The notes: a model not told the origin generated them from the letters alone. A stretch of 64,000 nucleotides of DNA from Euborellia annulipes (GCA_023213315.1 JAKCPI010015339.1:1-64000), one strand, 5' to 3'; shown: positions 11,033 to 23,078, counted from the stretch's first letter. Made by a program: numbers and translations.

Positions 11033-11809
11033 AGTTAAATCTGTGGTTCCTGGGTAAAGAAAGGGAGGGTTTGACCAGGAAGCAAGCCCACTAGGCTTTG
11101 AACATTATAAAACCTTTTAAAACGAAAATTGGAAAAAACTAATAAAGTACACCAGTAAAGTACTAGTACTCTAGGTTTCCCGAAGACAAGACCTAGTGCA
11201 ATTTGTTTTTTATACGGGAACTAGGAACTATTTAAAATTTGAAAGAAATCTTTAAAAGGAATTTCGAGAAAATTAGAAAAAACTAAAAAAAGTACACCAG
11301 TAAAGTACGGTACTAGTATCCGAATTTTTCCAAACATGAGACCTATCACAATTTCATTTTGGGACCATAAATAGTATATATTTAAAATTTGAAATAAATC
11401 GTTAGAGCCGTTTTCGAGAACTGATATGAATAAATATTAATATTTAAAAGGAAATTTTAAATGAATTAATATAATATATTAACTAAATATCAAATGTCAA
11501 CCAAAATGGCTTATCGGATAAGCTGAGGCTTAGTAATACGAGGTAAAATGTCACCGAGTTCGAACCCAACTTGCCGAAAAATTCAAACCAAAGTCGAACG
11601 TCTCTCCTGGAGCAAAAGGGAGTACACATCCCTCCAATTCCAGGCACTAAGGGCCTGAGGGATGGACATAGGAATTCAGGGGTAAAACATCACCCGAATT
11701 CGAACCATTCCTAGAACGGGGGAGCACAATAGATCTGATCTAGAAGGTCGCAGTGCAAAGAGAAGCCCCAGAACAACTAATCATCAATCATCAATCAACC
11801 AAAATGGCG

Positions 11810-12035
11810 GAGAGTTTATGCTTGCGCATGATTAAAATTCAACCGAGCATCAAGCGGTTTGCGTAATTAAAATGCTTGCGCGAATATGCTTGTGCATAAT
11901 TAACAACATCAAGCGGCTTGAACAACTAAAATTTTGCTTGCTCAAAATTCTCCTACCGACGCTACAGTTTGCTTGTAGTCCTACAAAAGATTGCACATGC
12001 ATGCTTGTCAAGTTTGCAGTTACGTGTGTAGCTGC
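11810..12035 (-). repeat. Repeat rich in GCTTGC words
   Basis: Right-arm partner of 8,985-9,235, with GAGCATCAAGCGG and TTGCACATGCATGCTTG. Opposing open frames across it (11,850-12,068) are repeat read-through. Confidence 0.6.
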
Positions 12036-13067
12036 CCTTATAGGTAATTTATAAAAAACGTAAAACAAAAAACAAAAAATGCAAAAGCAAGGCCCCGATT
12101 GACTATGGGCGTCACTAGCCGAAGGCGGACTCTATACAAATTGAATTAACAACCTGAAGGAGATGACAAATTAACAAAAACAAAAAAAGTAAATATAAAA
12201 TAAACCAACGATATTTTGAAAACAAATAAATCTTTACTTTAATCTGAGGTTGAAAAGGGCGCGAGTAAATGATGCAATTTCAGTTGGAAACGAAGCCAAA
12301 AAAGTGTTAAAATAAACAATCAAATGATTAGAGATCGTCAAGTGTTTATTTATTTATTTTATTTAAAGTATGCCAACTGTCTTTAACCTTGCAAAAAAGA
12401 AAATGCCTTTTTATTCTGACTGACACTAAGATGGAATTTATTCCCGAAAAGAGAGAGAACGAGAGAGAGAGAGAGAGGATCGATAAGCAGAAAATATCCT
12501 GCTGGTTGGCTGGGCTGAGCTCTCGATGGGTGGGACCTTTTGGGGTCGGACGGGCATAAAACTCGCAAAAATGATTATCCAGCTGAGGGAGAGGCCATCA
12601 CATCACATCGCATCGCATCACTGACACACATCCCTTGCTTGCTCTATATTTCTGAATTAACTTCAAATATACGATCACAAATGGATCATGTTTTTTTTTT
12701 TTTTTTTTTTTATAAAATAAAAATACATTTGAGGTTAGCCAGCCAACAAGTCGATCAATCAACATGATCGATCTTCACTCCTATTGCATTCAAATTACAA
12801 TTAGATTTCTATTAAGGGACTTCAGGAGGGCCACATTGAAGTTTTAGTCCGAAACTACAGAAACATTTTAAGGAATTTTTTTCAAATGACATTATCATAA
12901 TAGACTGCTTTTTTTTTAATTAAAAATATTTTTTAAAGTAAAACTTTTATTACATAGCCTCAAATTTTTTCGCCCATCTCGGTTACAAGCCGTGACGTCA
13001 CCGACAACTCATACCAGGTTTCTTTACTACGCCTCGAGAGTGCACTACTATCGCTTCATTGTTGTAT

Positions 13068-13528
13068 CTTTATATATATAATTCTTCTGTACGTGTGTAT
13101 GTGACTGAACTCCTCCTAAACGACTGAACCAATTATGATGAAATTTTCTGTGTATGTTTGTGAGAGTTCCGGACAGGTTTTGTTTCACAAATAACAATAA
13201 GTTAATGAGTAATTAACCGTTAAAATAAGAAAAATAAAAATTAGGAGAAATAGTTGCCATGGTAACAAATTATAAAGATTTACCCATGTTTACGATTTTT
13301 TTTATTTATTTACATTTTGAATTCTAAAATATCGGGCGTAAATTTTTTGTCTGTTTACCGGGAGAGTCCCGGAAAGGATATGATTCACAAAAAATCCCAA
13401 GTTCATGAATAATTAACCGTTAAAATAATCTCTATATATAAAAATGAAAAGGGAAAATGTATGTACCGGTATGTATATAAGTAGGCGAGCAAGGGGGTCC
13501 AGGGGGCGCAGCCTTCGGCGGGGCTTTG
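13068..13528 (-). mobile_element. RTE-like / SINE-like unit
   Basis: Right-arm partner of 7,481-7,955, with the GC-rich head at 13,480-13,528 and a perfect X-box-like palindrome at 13,253-13,266. Confidence 0.6.
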
Positions 13529-14037
13529 CGTCTAGTATATTTATATATTTTCAAATACATCAAATTATTTGGTGACCGGGCAATTAACTTTCATACGGAT
13601 TGTGAAGGGTTGAGCGGCATATATGATGGGGTTATTAGTGACCTGCCCCTCCAGATGTGCTGAAGACGTGTAGGGGTTTTTCGTAATGTTGAGAAATATT
13701 CATTTGATTCTCTGCCATACTCTTGGCCCGATCTCACATATTCAAGGGGGTTTTTATAAGGGAATTTTTGAGGGATTGTTTTTAAAAAATTTTTATATAT
13801 CTATGTAAATTTGTCTTTATTGATTTGATGAAAAGCTTTCTTCTTTCAACATTTCGTTTTAATTCAAATAGCATTGACCAGATTTTAAGATTAAATTTTT
13901 AATTATAGAAATATTTTAAGAAATATTGAAAGAAATATATTTATAATCGAGAAGCTTTTAAGTATTATCTTATATTGTTAAAAAAAATTTTTCTCTCTAT
14001 TCTATATTAATGTGTTATATTATGTATTTCTTGTGTA

Positions 14038-14085
14038 GGAAAGACTGATGATGAGGAAATAAAGTTTTCTCGAAACGTCTCATTA
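14038..14085 (+). ncRNA. Degenerate hammerhead ribozyme motif
   Basis: CTGATGA (14,045-14,051), stem II GAGGAAA/TTTTCTC with one wobble, then CGAAACGTC (14,071-14,079), the order of a type I hammerhead as found in Penelope-like elements. Stem I complementarity is poor, so it is probably a decayed copy. Confidence 0.5.
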
Positions 14086-14170
14086 ATTGTAACAAAATCG
14101 GAGGCTTTAATTTTGGCTGCACCTGCTTCCTTCCTTGTGTTTATATATTTTCCATATCAAATTTTGATTT

Positions 14171-14637
14171 GCCCTCGGGCTTGGTGTAGTTGGCAGATGC
14201 GCGCGCGCGCGCCTTGTATACCAAGAGTTGAGGGTTCGGATCCCAGGAGGTTCGATGATTTTATTTAAGTCATTGGGATACCAAATGGCTTAAATAAGGA
14301 TGCCTGTATCTCTAATACAGCGGTCGGGGAACCGGGGTAAATTATCCCAAATGGGGGTAAAAATGACATTTTCGGGGTAAAAATGAAACTTTTGTGAGTA
14401 AAATTGAGTGAGTTTCAAAATTATCATGGGGGCTATAATATGAAAGATGCTAAAAAGAGGCGATTTCGTATTTTTTTTGTTCTTCGCCATGGGGTAATAT
14501 CAACTTACACAAAAATATTTTGGGGTAATGATTAAAAAAGTTCCCCGACCGCTGCTCTAATAGATATATTTACAAATAATGGGTATCGTAAAAAGTCTTA
14601 AATGGCCTAAGTTGCCGAAAAAGTGTGTGTTTTTCTT
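14171..14637 (+). mobile_element. tRNA-derived SINE split by a hAT
   Basis: Head GCCCTCGGGCTTGGTGTAG, (GC)n at 14,199-14,211, B box GGGTTCGGATCCC, then GATGATTTTATTTAAG; the tail GGCCTAAGTTGCCGAA follows the hAT insertion. Partner of 6,383-6,849. Confidence 0.85.
14318..14554 (-). mobile_element. hAT-type MITE inside SINE
   Basis: Ends CAGCGGTCGGGGAAC / GTTCCCCGACCGCTG and duplication CTCTAATA on both sides (14,310-14,317, 14,555-14,562). Partner of 6,467-6,702. Confidence 0.93.
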
Positions 14638-14689
14638 AAAAAAAAAAAAAATTTATTTTATTTTTTAGTATTCTACGGATAAACAAAAA

Positions 14690-15088
14690 CAGTCAAAAAT
14701 TAATAGTACTTTACTGATGTAAATAAACTGATGTATGATTTTTTTTTTTCGATTTTCTCAAAAGTCTCTCCAACGATTTTGATTAAAATTCAAAAATCAA
14801 TTATTTTTTAGATGCTCTTTAAAATGTATATTCTCATTTGCCATTGAAATCTTCTGAAGACCACTTTACTCTTGTACTCCATAGAAAAGATAGGAGAAAT
14901 GGTTGCTAGGGTAATAAAATATAAATATTTTCCCATGCTTATAAATTTTACATCTTGAAATTCGAATCTACCGGATCCTAATATATGTCGACACAAAATC
15001 TGGTGTGACAAGTGCAGCACAACTTTCGATTACCGAAGGGTAGGAGAAAGTTGTGTGCTGTACGACCAGTCACACCAGATTTTTTTTT
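14690..15088 (-). mobile_element. Family A element, truncated
   Basis: Right-arm partner of 5,931-6,325, with the 5' hairpin at about 14,995-15,085 (the inner half is shortened). Confidence 0.8.
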
Positions 15089-15535
15089 CATTTATTTTCA
15101 AATGCAATTTAGAATTTAATGTGATAGAAACCCCCTTCCCCTCCACCCCCTATGATATTATTTTTATAATTTTCATAGGGATGTTCAAGTTCTGTATGCA
15201 CAGTGTTTATTTATATTTCATAACTTGCGAAGTAATTCGTTTTTATTTTGTTTGAAGGAACCTCATCAATTATGATTTTTTTTTTCTTAGCGGAAATTTG
15301 ATTCCTTTTTAATGGGACTCTAAAGACACACACAGTCACTAATAAGTTGACCAATAATAAACATGGAGAGGATCGATCAATCATTTTGAAGGGGATATTT
15401 TGATTTAGTCTTTGATTATGTTAATAATATTAAAATTATAGTATAGAAGTAAAAAAAAAAAAAAAAAAAAAATTGGCAGAGTAAATAATTGAAATAATAA
15501 CACAGGACAACAAAAAGGAACTTTTTTTTGTTGAC

Positions 15536-16165
15536 TGAGAATTTGAAGCTATTTCTGGGTATTTGGGTAGCGCTGATTCCAAAAATACCATCAGTTTTGC
15601 CCCATCACGTCAGGTTTTAGAGCTATAGAGAAAAAATTTTAATAGAAAATGTGCTCTAATTTATATTACCTGGATTTTTTTAATGCGACACCCCTTATAA
15701 ATATGCACTTAGTTATCATAGATATAAGTTTCAAGTTTCAATCCAATCGGAGGTCATTTAGACGTGCCGAAAATGGATAAAAGTTTAGAAAAATCGACAT
15801 TTTTAAGATTTTCTTTGCTTTGGTCACCCCTAATACAATTTTAGATATCCCTGAATGCAAAAAACATATATTTACGATATTCTATAGTTCTTTGGCTTTC
15901 TAAAAATCATTCATTCGTAAAAATCTGTTAATTATTAACGAAATTATGAACGAAAACGTCACCAAAGAAAAAAAAAGTACACTCACTGGACGAAAAAAAT
16001 GGACTTATGTTTCTTTCACAAGAATTAAGAAAAATATCAGATTGTTGAAATATTTTTCATGCTAAATTCAAATATCATTTCAGTTCTGACGTGATGAGGC
16101 AAAACTGATGGCATTTATAGAATCAGCGCTACCAAAATACCCAAGAATAGCTTCAAATACTGAAA
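15536..16165. mobile_element. TIR element with long inverted ends
   Basis: Right-arm partner of 4,857-5,488: GGTAGCGCTGATTCC at about 15,567 and GAATCAGCGCTACC at about 16,121 mark the inverted ends. No coding frame. Confidence 0.7.
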
Positions 16166-16254
16166 AAAAAAACAAAAATGAACTTTCATAAAGCAATTTA
16201 ATAAAAGGTCATAAACGAGTTTATGAAAAATTTCATACTCTAGTTTAAAAAAAA

Positions 16255-16345
16255 AAATCGTCCCGTGAGAGGTTTGAACTCGGGCTCTTGGTTTCTTCCC
16301 TTCATATATGAATTTGTACGACTCCTATGCCATTTCGACTACTTA
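16255..16345 (-). repeat. tRNA-like segment
   Basis: Partner of 4,665-4,765; GAGGTTTGAACTCGGGCTC carries the B-box-like word on the minus strand. Confidence 0.4.
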
Positions 16346-16921
16346 GTTTGTTAAGAGTATTTTTAAGTTACTTAAATTTTATTCATATTTTTTTTTTACT
16401 TAATTAACTAATTTGATTTCACAAACTGGTTATATTAAAATTCAAGAACGAAAGTATATGAAACATGATTGGAAATTCATATTTTTTTTTACAATGTAGT
16501 CCTTGATTTTTGGAGTGAGAAAGTATTGTGGTCTTGACAAAAATTTCTAAATATTTGTATAACTAGTAAATGTGTCTTTTTTTTTATTAAAAACAAAAAA
16601 AACAAAAAAAAAAAAATAGAATTCAAGGTGGGAGAGAGAATGTTTAAAATAAAAAAGAGAATAGAACAAAAGCGTAGACTTTTTCCCTTAATAAAATAAA
16701 CAAATGTTCCCAATAAATTAAATAAAGTATTAAATTTCTTAACGGTTAAATTTAAATGTTTCGGCTTCTTCGTTTGTTTTTAATTAGGGAAAAAAAAATT
16801 TTTTAGTTAATTAAGGTCAAGGATACTTTAAGCGATTTTAGGGAATTTTGAGGCACTTTGGCTGAATTGGCTCTCGTTTCCCAGATAAAGTGAAAATTAG
16901 TGAAGACAATGTCTTACTATT

Positions 16922-17080
16922 AGGGCTGCGCAAAATAATCGATTAATCAATTATTCTTCAATTTTTGAGAAACAGGCGTTTGAAAAGATGGGATGAGACT
17001 CGTATGGTAAAAAAAGGTCAAAAGAGGGAAAATTGGAAATTTTGCAAGAGAAAAAAAAAGAAGGTATAATCGATTATTTT
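16922..17080 (+). mobile_element. hAT remnant
   Basis: Starts TAGGGCTGCGCAAAATAATC with a subterminal ATCGATTAATC word; the other end is cut at the family A junction. Partner of 3,937-4,098. Confidence 0.6.
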
Positions 17081-17083
17081 TTT

Positions 17084-17648
17084 AACCTTCTCTTACCTCT
17101 ATATGTGTTAATATAAAAGAGAGAGAAAGTATTGGTTCATGGCAAAAATTAGATGTCGAGATTTTGATGGATATACACGTTTTGAGGTTCCCTGAATCCT
17201 AAAAAGTGGTTTTCGCGACCACTATGTATCTGTGAACAAAATATCTCAAGAACGAGATTGAAATTTTATATTTAAGTTAGGCACCGCCATGATACGTGAC
17301 AAAGCTTTTTGAACAAATTCGGCCAACACGTACTAGTACTTTACTGAAGTACTTTTTCAGTTTTTTCGATTTTCTCAAAAAATTCGCTCTAACAATTTTG
17401 ATTAAAATTCAAAAATTAATTATTTTTTAGATGAACTTTAAAATGTATATTCTCATTTTGTGATTGAAATCTTCTGAAGACCACTTTACTCTTGTGCTTC
17501 ATAGAGAAGATAGAAGAAATGGTTGCCATGGTAACAAAATATAAATTTTTCCCATATTTATAAATTTTACATCTTGAATTTTAATATATCGGCGGAAACT
17601 AAGGTAAGAGAAAGTTGTATGCTGTGCGACAGTCACACCAGATTTTTA
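17084..17648 (-). mobile_element. Family A element
   Basis: Partner of 3,373-3,934, with a perfect X-box-like palindrome at 17,522-17,535 and 5' hairpin near 17,620-17,645. Confidence 0.85.
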
Positions 17649-18124
17649 AACAAGAAACTTTTAAATGAGAAAAGGATTGAAAGAAATCTCTTTCTCTCTC
17701 TCGCCTTTTTTAAATTTCAAATGATGAGAAGAAAAAAATGAAATTGAAAATCACACCCTTTTGTTAATTATTTCTTCTTTTTTTTCTCCCTTTGTTCATA
17801 AAACAAAATTGAAAATGAGCCCCTCTCTATATTACATTTAATTATTTCATACCATAAAAGACTTTTTTTTTTTTAATTGAGTGTTTCATATTCTGTTAAT
17901 ATTAATCATTGTTTAAAAAGGATCTAAAAAAGCAATTGATTTATGAATTTTAATCAAAATCATTGGAGCGAATTTTGAGAAAATCTGAAAAAAGTACAAG
18001 TGCTCTTTGGTAGATTTTATTTAAAAGGATTAATTTCCAGAAGTGGTGGCTGGACATATAATTAACAATGAGGAGATTAAGGCAGCCGAAAATATCTCTC
18101 TTTTTACTTTCTCTTACCTATGTA

Positions 18125-18870
18125 TATGTCGTAGACAGATCGTGAAATTAGACAGTTCATGAAGTGTCTAGACATTTCATGAACTGCAGCGAGATCGTGT
18201 AATGGTCAAACAGTTACATGATCTGGCTAAAAATTTTAGACAGTTCATGAAATGCAATTGGGCCTTAGACAGATCGTGTAATGCTCGAGAATTACATGAA
18301 ATGTCTAAATTTTTTAGACAGTTCATGAACTGCCTAACAGCAGTTTTGCCGATCGTGTACCGTTTGTAAAGCAAATAAAGATCTCGAAAAAAGTAAATTT
18401 TTTTCAATATTATTATTATTATCGATTACTAAATTTTCCAAATCTTCCTCACTTTGTAAATCTTGAGTTAAGGTGCGAGTCTCTGGGTTCTAATTTTGGG
18501 AAATTCCAGCGGCCACAAATTCAATTTTTTTTTAAATTAAAGTTATTTAAAATGTCTACAACTTATAGAAGCCCTTTTTTGATTTTCGAAAAAATAAAAT
18601 TTTTTTTTAGATTTATTGCATTAAATTACAAACAGTACACGATCGGCAAAACTGCTGTTAGGCAGTTCATGGACTGCCTAAAAAATTTAGACTTTTCATG
18701 TAATTCTCGAGCATTACACGATCTGTCTAAGGCCCAATTGCATTTCATGAACTGTCTAAAATTTTTAGCCAGATCATGTAACTGTTTGACCATTACACGA
18801 TCTGGCTGCAGTTCATGAAATGTCTAGACAGTTCATGAACTGTCTAATTTCACGATCTGTCTACGACATA
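18125..18870. repeat. Foldback of TTCATGAACTG short repeats around a half piggyBac MITE
   Basis: Inverted blocks 18,125-18,375 and 18,630-18,870 built of TTCATGAACTG and ATTACACGATCT words. Between them TTAAGGTGCGAGTCTC (18,469 on) starts the 5' half of the piggyBac-like MITE seen complete at 37,963 and 58,143. Repeat read-through frames here resemble each other on both strands and are not genes. Confidence 0.75.
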
Positions 18871-18888
18871 TATATGTAACATATGGAC

Positions 18889-19130
18889 CCTGTTATGTAA
18901 ATGTGTGTCAAAGACCAGACATCGAGTTTTGAGAAAATCAACATTAAAGTTTTTCTGATTTAAATTGTTTTGATTAGATTATTTATCATTTTTTTTGTCA
19001 ATTGTGCAAGTAAATACTGTAATTATGGCAGATTTTCATAAATTATCTCTAAAAATACGACTTATTTAGAGAATAAACAATAAAATATAAAAAATTATTT
19101 TTGCAAAATTTTCTAGGTCCAATATATATT
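18889..19130 (+). mobile_element. Half copy of GGACCCTGTTA TIR element
   Basis: GGACCCTGTTATGTAAATGT plus ACATTAAAGTTTTTCTGAT matches the left half of the element at 34,562-35,099. The right TIR is absent. It has no counterpart in the left arm, where the local palindrome lies instead. Confidence 0.7.
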
Positions 19131-19133
19131 TGT

Positions 19134-19826
19134 AAAAATCTGGTGTGACTGGCGCACAGCACACAACTTTCTCTTACCTTCGGTAATCGAAAGTTGTGTT
19201 CTGTGCTTGTCACACCAGATTTTTTGTGTCGACATGTATTTAGTTTCCGACAGTACGGTACATTCGATTTTCAAGATGTAAAATTTATAAGTATGGCAAA
19301 ATATTTATATTTTGTTACCATGGCAACCATTTCTCCTATCTTTTCTATGGAGAACAAGAGTAAAGTGGTCTTCAGAAGATTTCAATCCCAAAATGAGAAT
19401 ATACATTTTAAAGAGAATCTAAAAAATAATTGATTTTTGAATTTAAAAAAAAATCGTTGGAGCAAATTTAGAGAAAATCGAAAAAAACTGAAAAAGTACA
19501 TCAGTAAAGTACTAGTACTCTTTGGTCGATTTTGTTCAAAAGCTTCGTGTGACGTCCCATGGGGGTGCCTAACTTAAATATAAAATTTCAATCTCCTAGC
19601 TCTTTTCGTTCTTGAGATATTTTGTTCACAGACACACAGACACACACACACACAGACAGACAGACAGACAGACAGACAGACCATGTCGCGAAAACCACTT
19701 TTTTGGATTCAGGGGACCTCAAAACGTGAAGATCCATCAAAATCTCGACATCGAATTTTTGACATGAATCCAATACTTTCTCTCTATATATATATTACAT
19801 ATATACATAGGTAAGAGAAAGTAAAA
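19134..19826 (+). mobile_element. Family A element, near full length
   Basis: Good reference copy: 5' hairpin 19,136-19,222, X-box-like palindrome 19,314-19,327, core at about 19,500-19,520, CAGACAGA run 19,653-19,681, 3' hairpin 19,775-19,822. Closest to 9-671 and 20,260-20,936. Confidence 0.88.
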
Positions 19827-19863
19827 ATGATTCAAAGTCTCTTGATTGCAAATTAATCTATGC

Positions 19864-20117
19864 CAGGGGCGTATATAGAAATTTTTTTCGGGGGGTGCCC
19901 GAACTCAAAAAATTTTTCTGCGGAAAATTTTTTTTTTAAGAAACTATGTTTTTTTTCCACACGAAATTTTTTGCGGAACATTTTTTCATTTGCGGAACCA
20001 AAGTTTTCCATCCTGCGGAAAAATTTGTTGCGCTGATGTCTGTATATCCCTATATAGGTATGTGTTTGGGAAATTTCGGGGGCCCCCTCGCCCCCCCCCC
20101 CTTATATATGCCCCCTG
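19864..20117 (-). mobile_element. hAT-type MITE (CAGGGGC ends)
   Basis: Partner of 816-1,062; duplication ATCTATGC at 19,856-19,863 and 20,118-20,125. Confidence 0.92.
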
Positions 20118-20259
20118 ATCTATGCACTATTTATATTAATAAAATAATTTTAGCTTATAATTCAAAAATTAAGACGGAGATATTATTAAAGTTCTTTTAT
20201 GGTTATATTTAATACTAGTAGCATAGAAACTTTTTATCAAAATTACATTAATCAATTTT

Positions 20260-20936
20260 TTTACTTTCTCTTACCTATGTATATATGTAATATATATATA
20301 GAGAGAAAGTATTGGATTCATGTCAAAAATTCGATGTCGAGATTTTGATGGATCTTCACGTTTTGAGGTCCCCTGAATCCAAAAAAGTGGTTTTCGCGAC
20401 ATGGTCTGTCTGTCTGTCTGTCTGTGTGTGTGTCTGTGAACAAAATATCTCAAGAACGAAAAGAGCTAGGAAGTTGAAATTTTATATTTAAGTTAGGCAC
20501 CCCCATGGGACGTGACACGAAGCTTTTGAACAAAATCGACCAAAGAGTACTAGTACTTTACTGATTCACTTTTTCAGTTTTTTTCGATTTTCTCAAAATT
20601 TGCTCCAACGATTTTATTTTAAATTCAAAAATCAATTATTTTTTAGATTCTCTATAAAATGTATATTCTCATTTTGTGATTGAAATCTTCTGAAGACCAC
20701 TTTACTCTTGTACTCCATAGAAAAGATAGGGGAAATGGTTGCCATGGTATCAAAATATAAATATTTTCCCATACTTATAAATTTTACATCTTGAATTCAA
20801 TTGTACCCTACTGTCGGAAACTAAATACATGTCGACACAAAAATCTGGTGTGACAAGCACAGAACACAACTTTCGATTACCGAAGGTAAGAGAAAGTTGT
20901 GTGCTGTGCGCCAGTCACACCAGATTTTTTTTTTTT
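20260..20936 (-). mobile_element. Family A element, near full length
   Basis: Reverse-complement partner of the copy at 9-671, with matching details such as the TACCCTACTGTCGG word. Forms the outer end of the right arm. Confidence 0.88.
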
Positions 20937-20944
20937 TTTTTTTC

Positions 20945-21113
20945 AAGGTCTTTTTTCGGCATCTAAGGCCATTTAGACCCCATCCCTATTTATTTCAAAT
21001 GATTTGTAATCAAATCAAATGAAATAAATTTTTCTCGCTTGGGATGGGAGGCGAACCCGGGACTCCGGTGCGAGAAGCTAATGTCTTCCCACTGAGCCAC
21101 GGCTCCCGGGCTC
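20945..21113 (-). mobile_element. Second SINE family (tRNA-like head)
   Basis: On the minus strand: GGGAGCCGTGGCTCAGTGGG (A box), TCTCGCACCGGAGTCC, GGGTTCGCCTCC (B box), then an AT body and a tail TTCGGCATCTAAGGCC (plus strand) homologous to the tail of the first SINE family. Different tRNA head, shared tail. A complete cloverleaf is not formed, so it is not called as a tRNA gene. Confidence 0.65.
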
Positions 21114-21289
21114 TAATCAATTTTAAATAGTATTAATATTTTTAAATAAATACAAAGAATTAAAAAAATTTTCTCATCAATTAATTCCTGAATGGAAGTG
21201 AACATGGCAACAGTAAATCAAAGTTATAATGAAATTGACTTAATATTATTTATTTTGTTGTCTTTTCGAAATCGCACTGATCCTCTAAA

Positions 21290-21356
21290 ATTTTAAGGAG
21301 GGGACGGCAAGTTAAATTTTGCCCCCCCTCTATAAAATCTCCTAGTTCCGGCCCTG
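21290..21356 (-). mobile_element. Truncated CAGGGCCGGAACTAGG hAT MITE
   Basis: The minus-strand end CAGGGCCGGAACTAGGAGAT interrupts LINE coding sequence right after its WGWKE region; homology to the copies at 36,317, 48,937 and 50,214 stops near 21,290, so one end is missing. Confidence 0.75.
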
Positions 21357-21591
21357 CCTGGACCCTCTCTATCATATTCCTCTCTTTCCATCCCCACATT
21401 TCCACTCCGTACATTAACACAGACTCGATCAGTGAGTCGAACAGAACGAGTTTTTGTTTGATGTTTTTGATTCCACTTTTCTTGTACACTGTACAGACTC
21501 CACACTAGAGTGGATCGTTTTGCCACTTTTTCCGGAGCGTAATACCCGGCAAAAGTGGCTCAGCCACATGGACATTACAGATAAAATTTTT

Positions 21592-22507
21592 TGACGTGAC
21601 AACGTCTTACAAATCATGTTAGAGGGGCATGCACGAAAAAGTTTATCGGCTTGGATAACTCCTCTGTCTTAAGAGGTATAATTATGGGGAATATACGGTT
21701 AGAAAGAATGAGTTTTCAGCTAAAGATTTCACCATTTATTTTTTTCCTATCATTTAATTTTACCGCGCTGCGGTAAATTCTAATTTGAAAGTTTAAACCC
21801 CTATAGATTCCGAACGGCTAATCAGATCTGACTAAATGAGATGTCATTTGGTGCAGATAGATAACCTCTAATAGAATAAATAAAAAAATCCCGAGTAATT
21901 AACTCCAAAATTGGTTTTTTTCTCGAAAATCCTCATTTTTTAGGCAAAAAAATATCGAAAAATAGCCCTATTTATGTAACGCCTAGCGACTTGACCATAA
22001 AAGCTACATTAAATCTAAATATAGTTTTAGAATGAGTGGTCCAATGCCCAGAGGTAATTTTTTCTTTTTTTTTGATATGACGTCATTTTACCGCATGAGA
22101 GCACTCGGCGGGATTTCGTTTTTCGAAAATTTAAACCCCTATAGATTCCGAACGGCTAATCAGATCTGACTAAATGAGATGTCATTTGGTGCAGAAAGAT
22201 AACCTCTAATAGAATAAATAAAAAAATCCCGAGTAATTAACGCTAAAATTAGTTTTTTCTCGAAAAACCTCACTTTTTAAGCATAAGTCGCCCTTAATGG
22301 ATAAAAAAAAAGCCACACCTGTCATAAAATGTTTGAACATGTTTATTTATGAAAACAAACTACTAGTAAAAAAAAAAAAACAATACTTTCTCTCTTTATA
22401 TTTCAATATAGGTAAGAGAAAAAAAATTTTTTTGAAGTCAAGCAAAAGACGTTGTCACGTTAAAAAGCCACCGGCTGTGTAGAAGACACAGCCAACACCT
22501 AATTTTT
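21592..22507 (+). mobile_element. GACGTGACAACGTC element, copy 1
   Basis: Outer TGACGTGACAACGTCTT, inner mirrored AAGACGTTGTCACGTTAA at about 22,446-22,463, then a hairpin GGCTGTGTAGAAGACACAGCC. The body has a direct duplication of about 340 bp (CTATAGATTCCGAACGGCTA at about 21,802 and 22,139) and palindromic ACCGCGCTGCGGT. An inverted copy lies at 24,519-25,104. Superfamily unknown; no transposase frame. Confidence 0.7.
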
Positions 22508-22515
22508 TCAAATCT

Positions 22516-22863
22516 GTGAGAATTTTTACCTCAAAGTTTCGAAATTTCGACTAAAAATCCTAAAATTCCCATTAAGTTTAGTTGGGTTATAAAGCGAACA
22601 TATATTTGGATAACGAGATGTCACTTGCAATGAAAACTGACATTCTAGTCTCAAGATGCCAGTTATATGCCCCTGGAAGGGCAAGAGATTTGCCCCAGAG
22701 GAGGCATCTCTGGCCCTTCCAGGGTATCTTGAGGCTAGTCAGTTTTCATCAAAAGTGACATCTCGTTATCCAAAAATATGGTCGTTTTATAACCCAACTA
22801 AATTTAATGACAATTTTGGGATTTTAAGTCGAAATATCGAAACTTTGAGGTAAAAATTCTCAC
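22516..22863. mobile_element. 348-bp foldback element
   Basis: Nearly perfect palindrome: GTGAGAATTTTTACCTCAAAG at one end, CTTTGAGGTAAAAATTCTCAC at the other, with arms of about 150 bp meeting around 22,690 (CCCTGGAAGGGC / GGCCCTTCCAGGG). A few substitutions between arms. No coding capacity. Confidence 0.85.
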
Positions 22864-23078
22864 CAAAGATATTGTCCGATTTAAAAAAAAAAAAAAAATT
22901 ATATCTGTAATGTCTATGTGGCTGGGCCACTTTTGCTGGGTATTACATTTCGCTCCGAAAAAAAGTGGCCAAATGACCCACCCTACTCCATACTGTTTTG
23001 GAGATTCGCCTTCCTTTATTGCTCTGTTCCATGACGAGGGCTTCAACGGAGTTAGACGAATTAAATGTATATCCCAAG

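Larger units (their letters stand above)
11033..20937 (-). repeat. Right arm of giant inverted repeat
   Basis: This is the reverse-complement partner of 1-9,996. The inner boundary is sharp at about 11,033, where TTAAATCTGTGGTTCCTGGG pairs with the left-arm end and the flanks then diverge. The outer limit lies in the T run near 20,930-20,943, and beyond it a SINE follows. The part at 18,885-19,800 differs from the left arm: it has a half TIR element and another family A copy where the left arm has a local inverted duplication. Confidence 0.95.
21506..22985. mobile_element. hAT-like element (TAGRGTGG ends) holding nested inserts
   Basis: Inverted ends of about 90 bp: 21,506-21,600 (TAGAGTGGATCG...GCCACTTTTTCCGGAGCG) against 22,900-22,985 (CGCTCCGAAAAAAAGTGGCC...GACCCACCCTA). 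Target duplication CTCCACAC / CTCCATAC, 7 of 8 matching, at 21,498-21,505 and 22,986-22,993. Removing it restores the LINE frame. It contains an insertion family (21,592-22,507) and a foldback (22,516-22,863). Confidence 0.75.

Noticed and set aside
21040..21112. tRNA gene on the minus strand
   Set aside because: A and B boxes are present but the acceptor and T arms do not pair properly and a SINE body follows; called as SINE.
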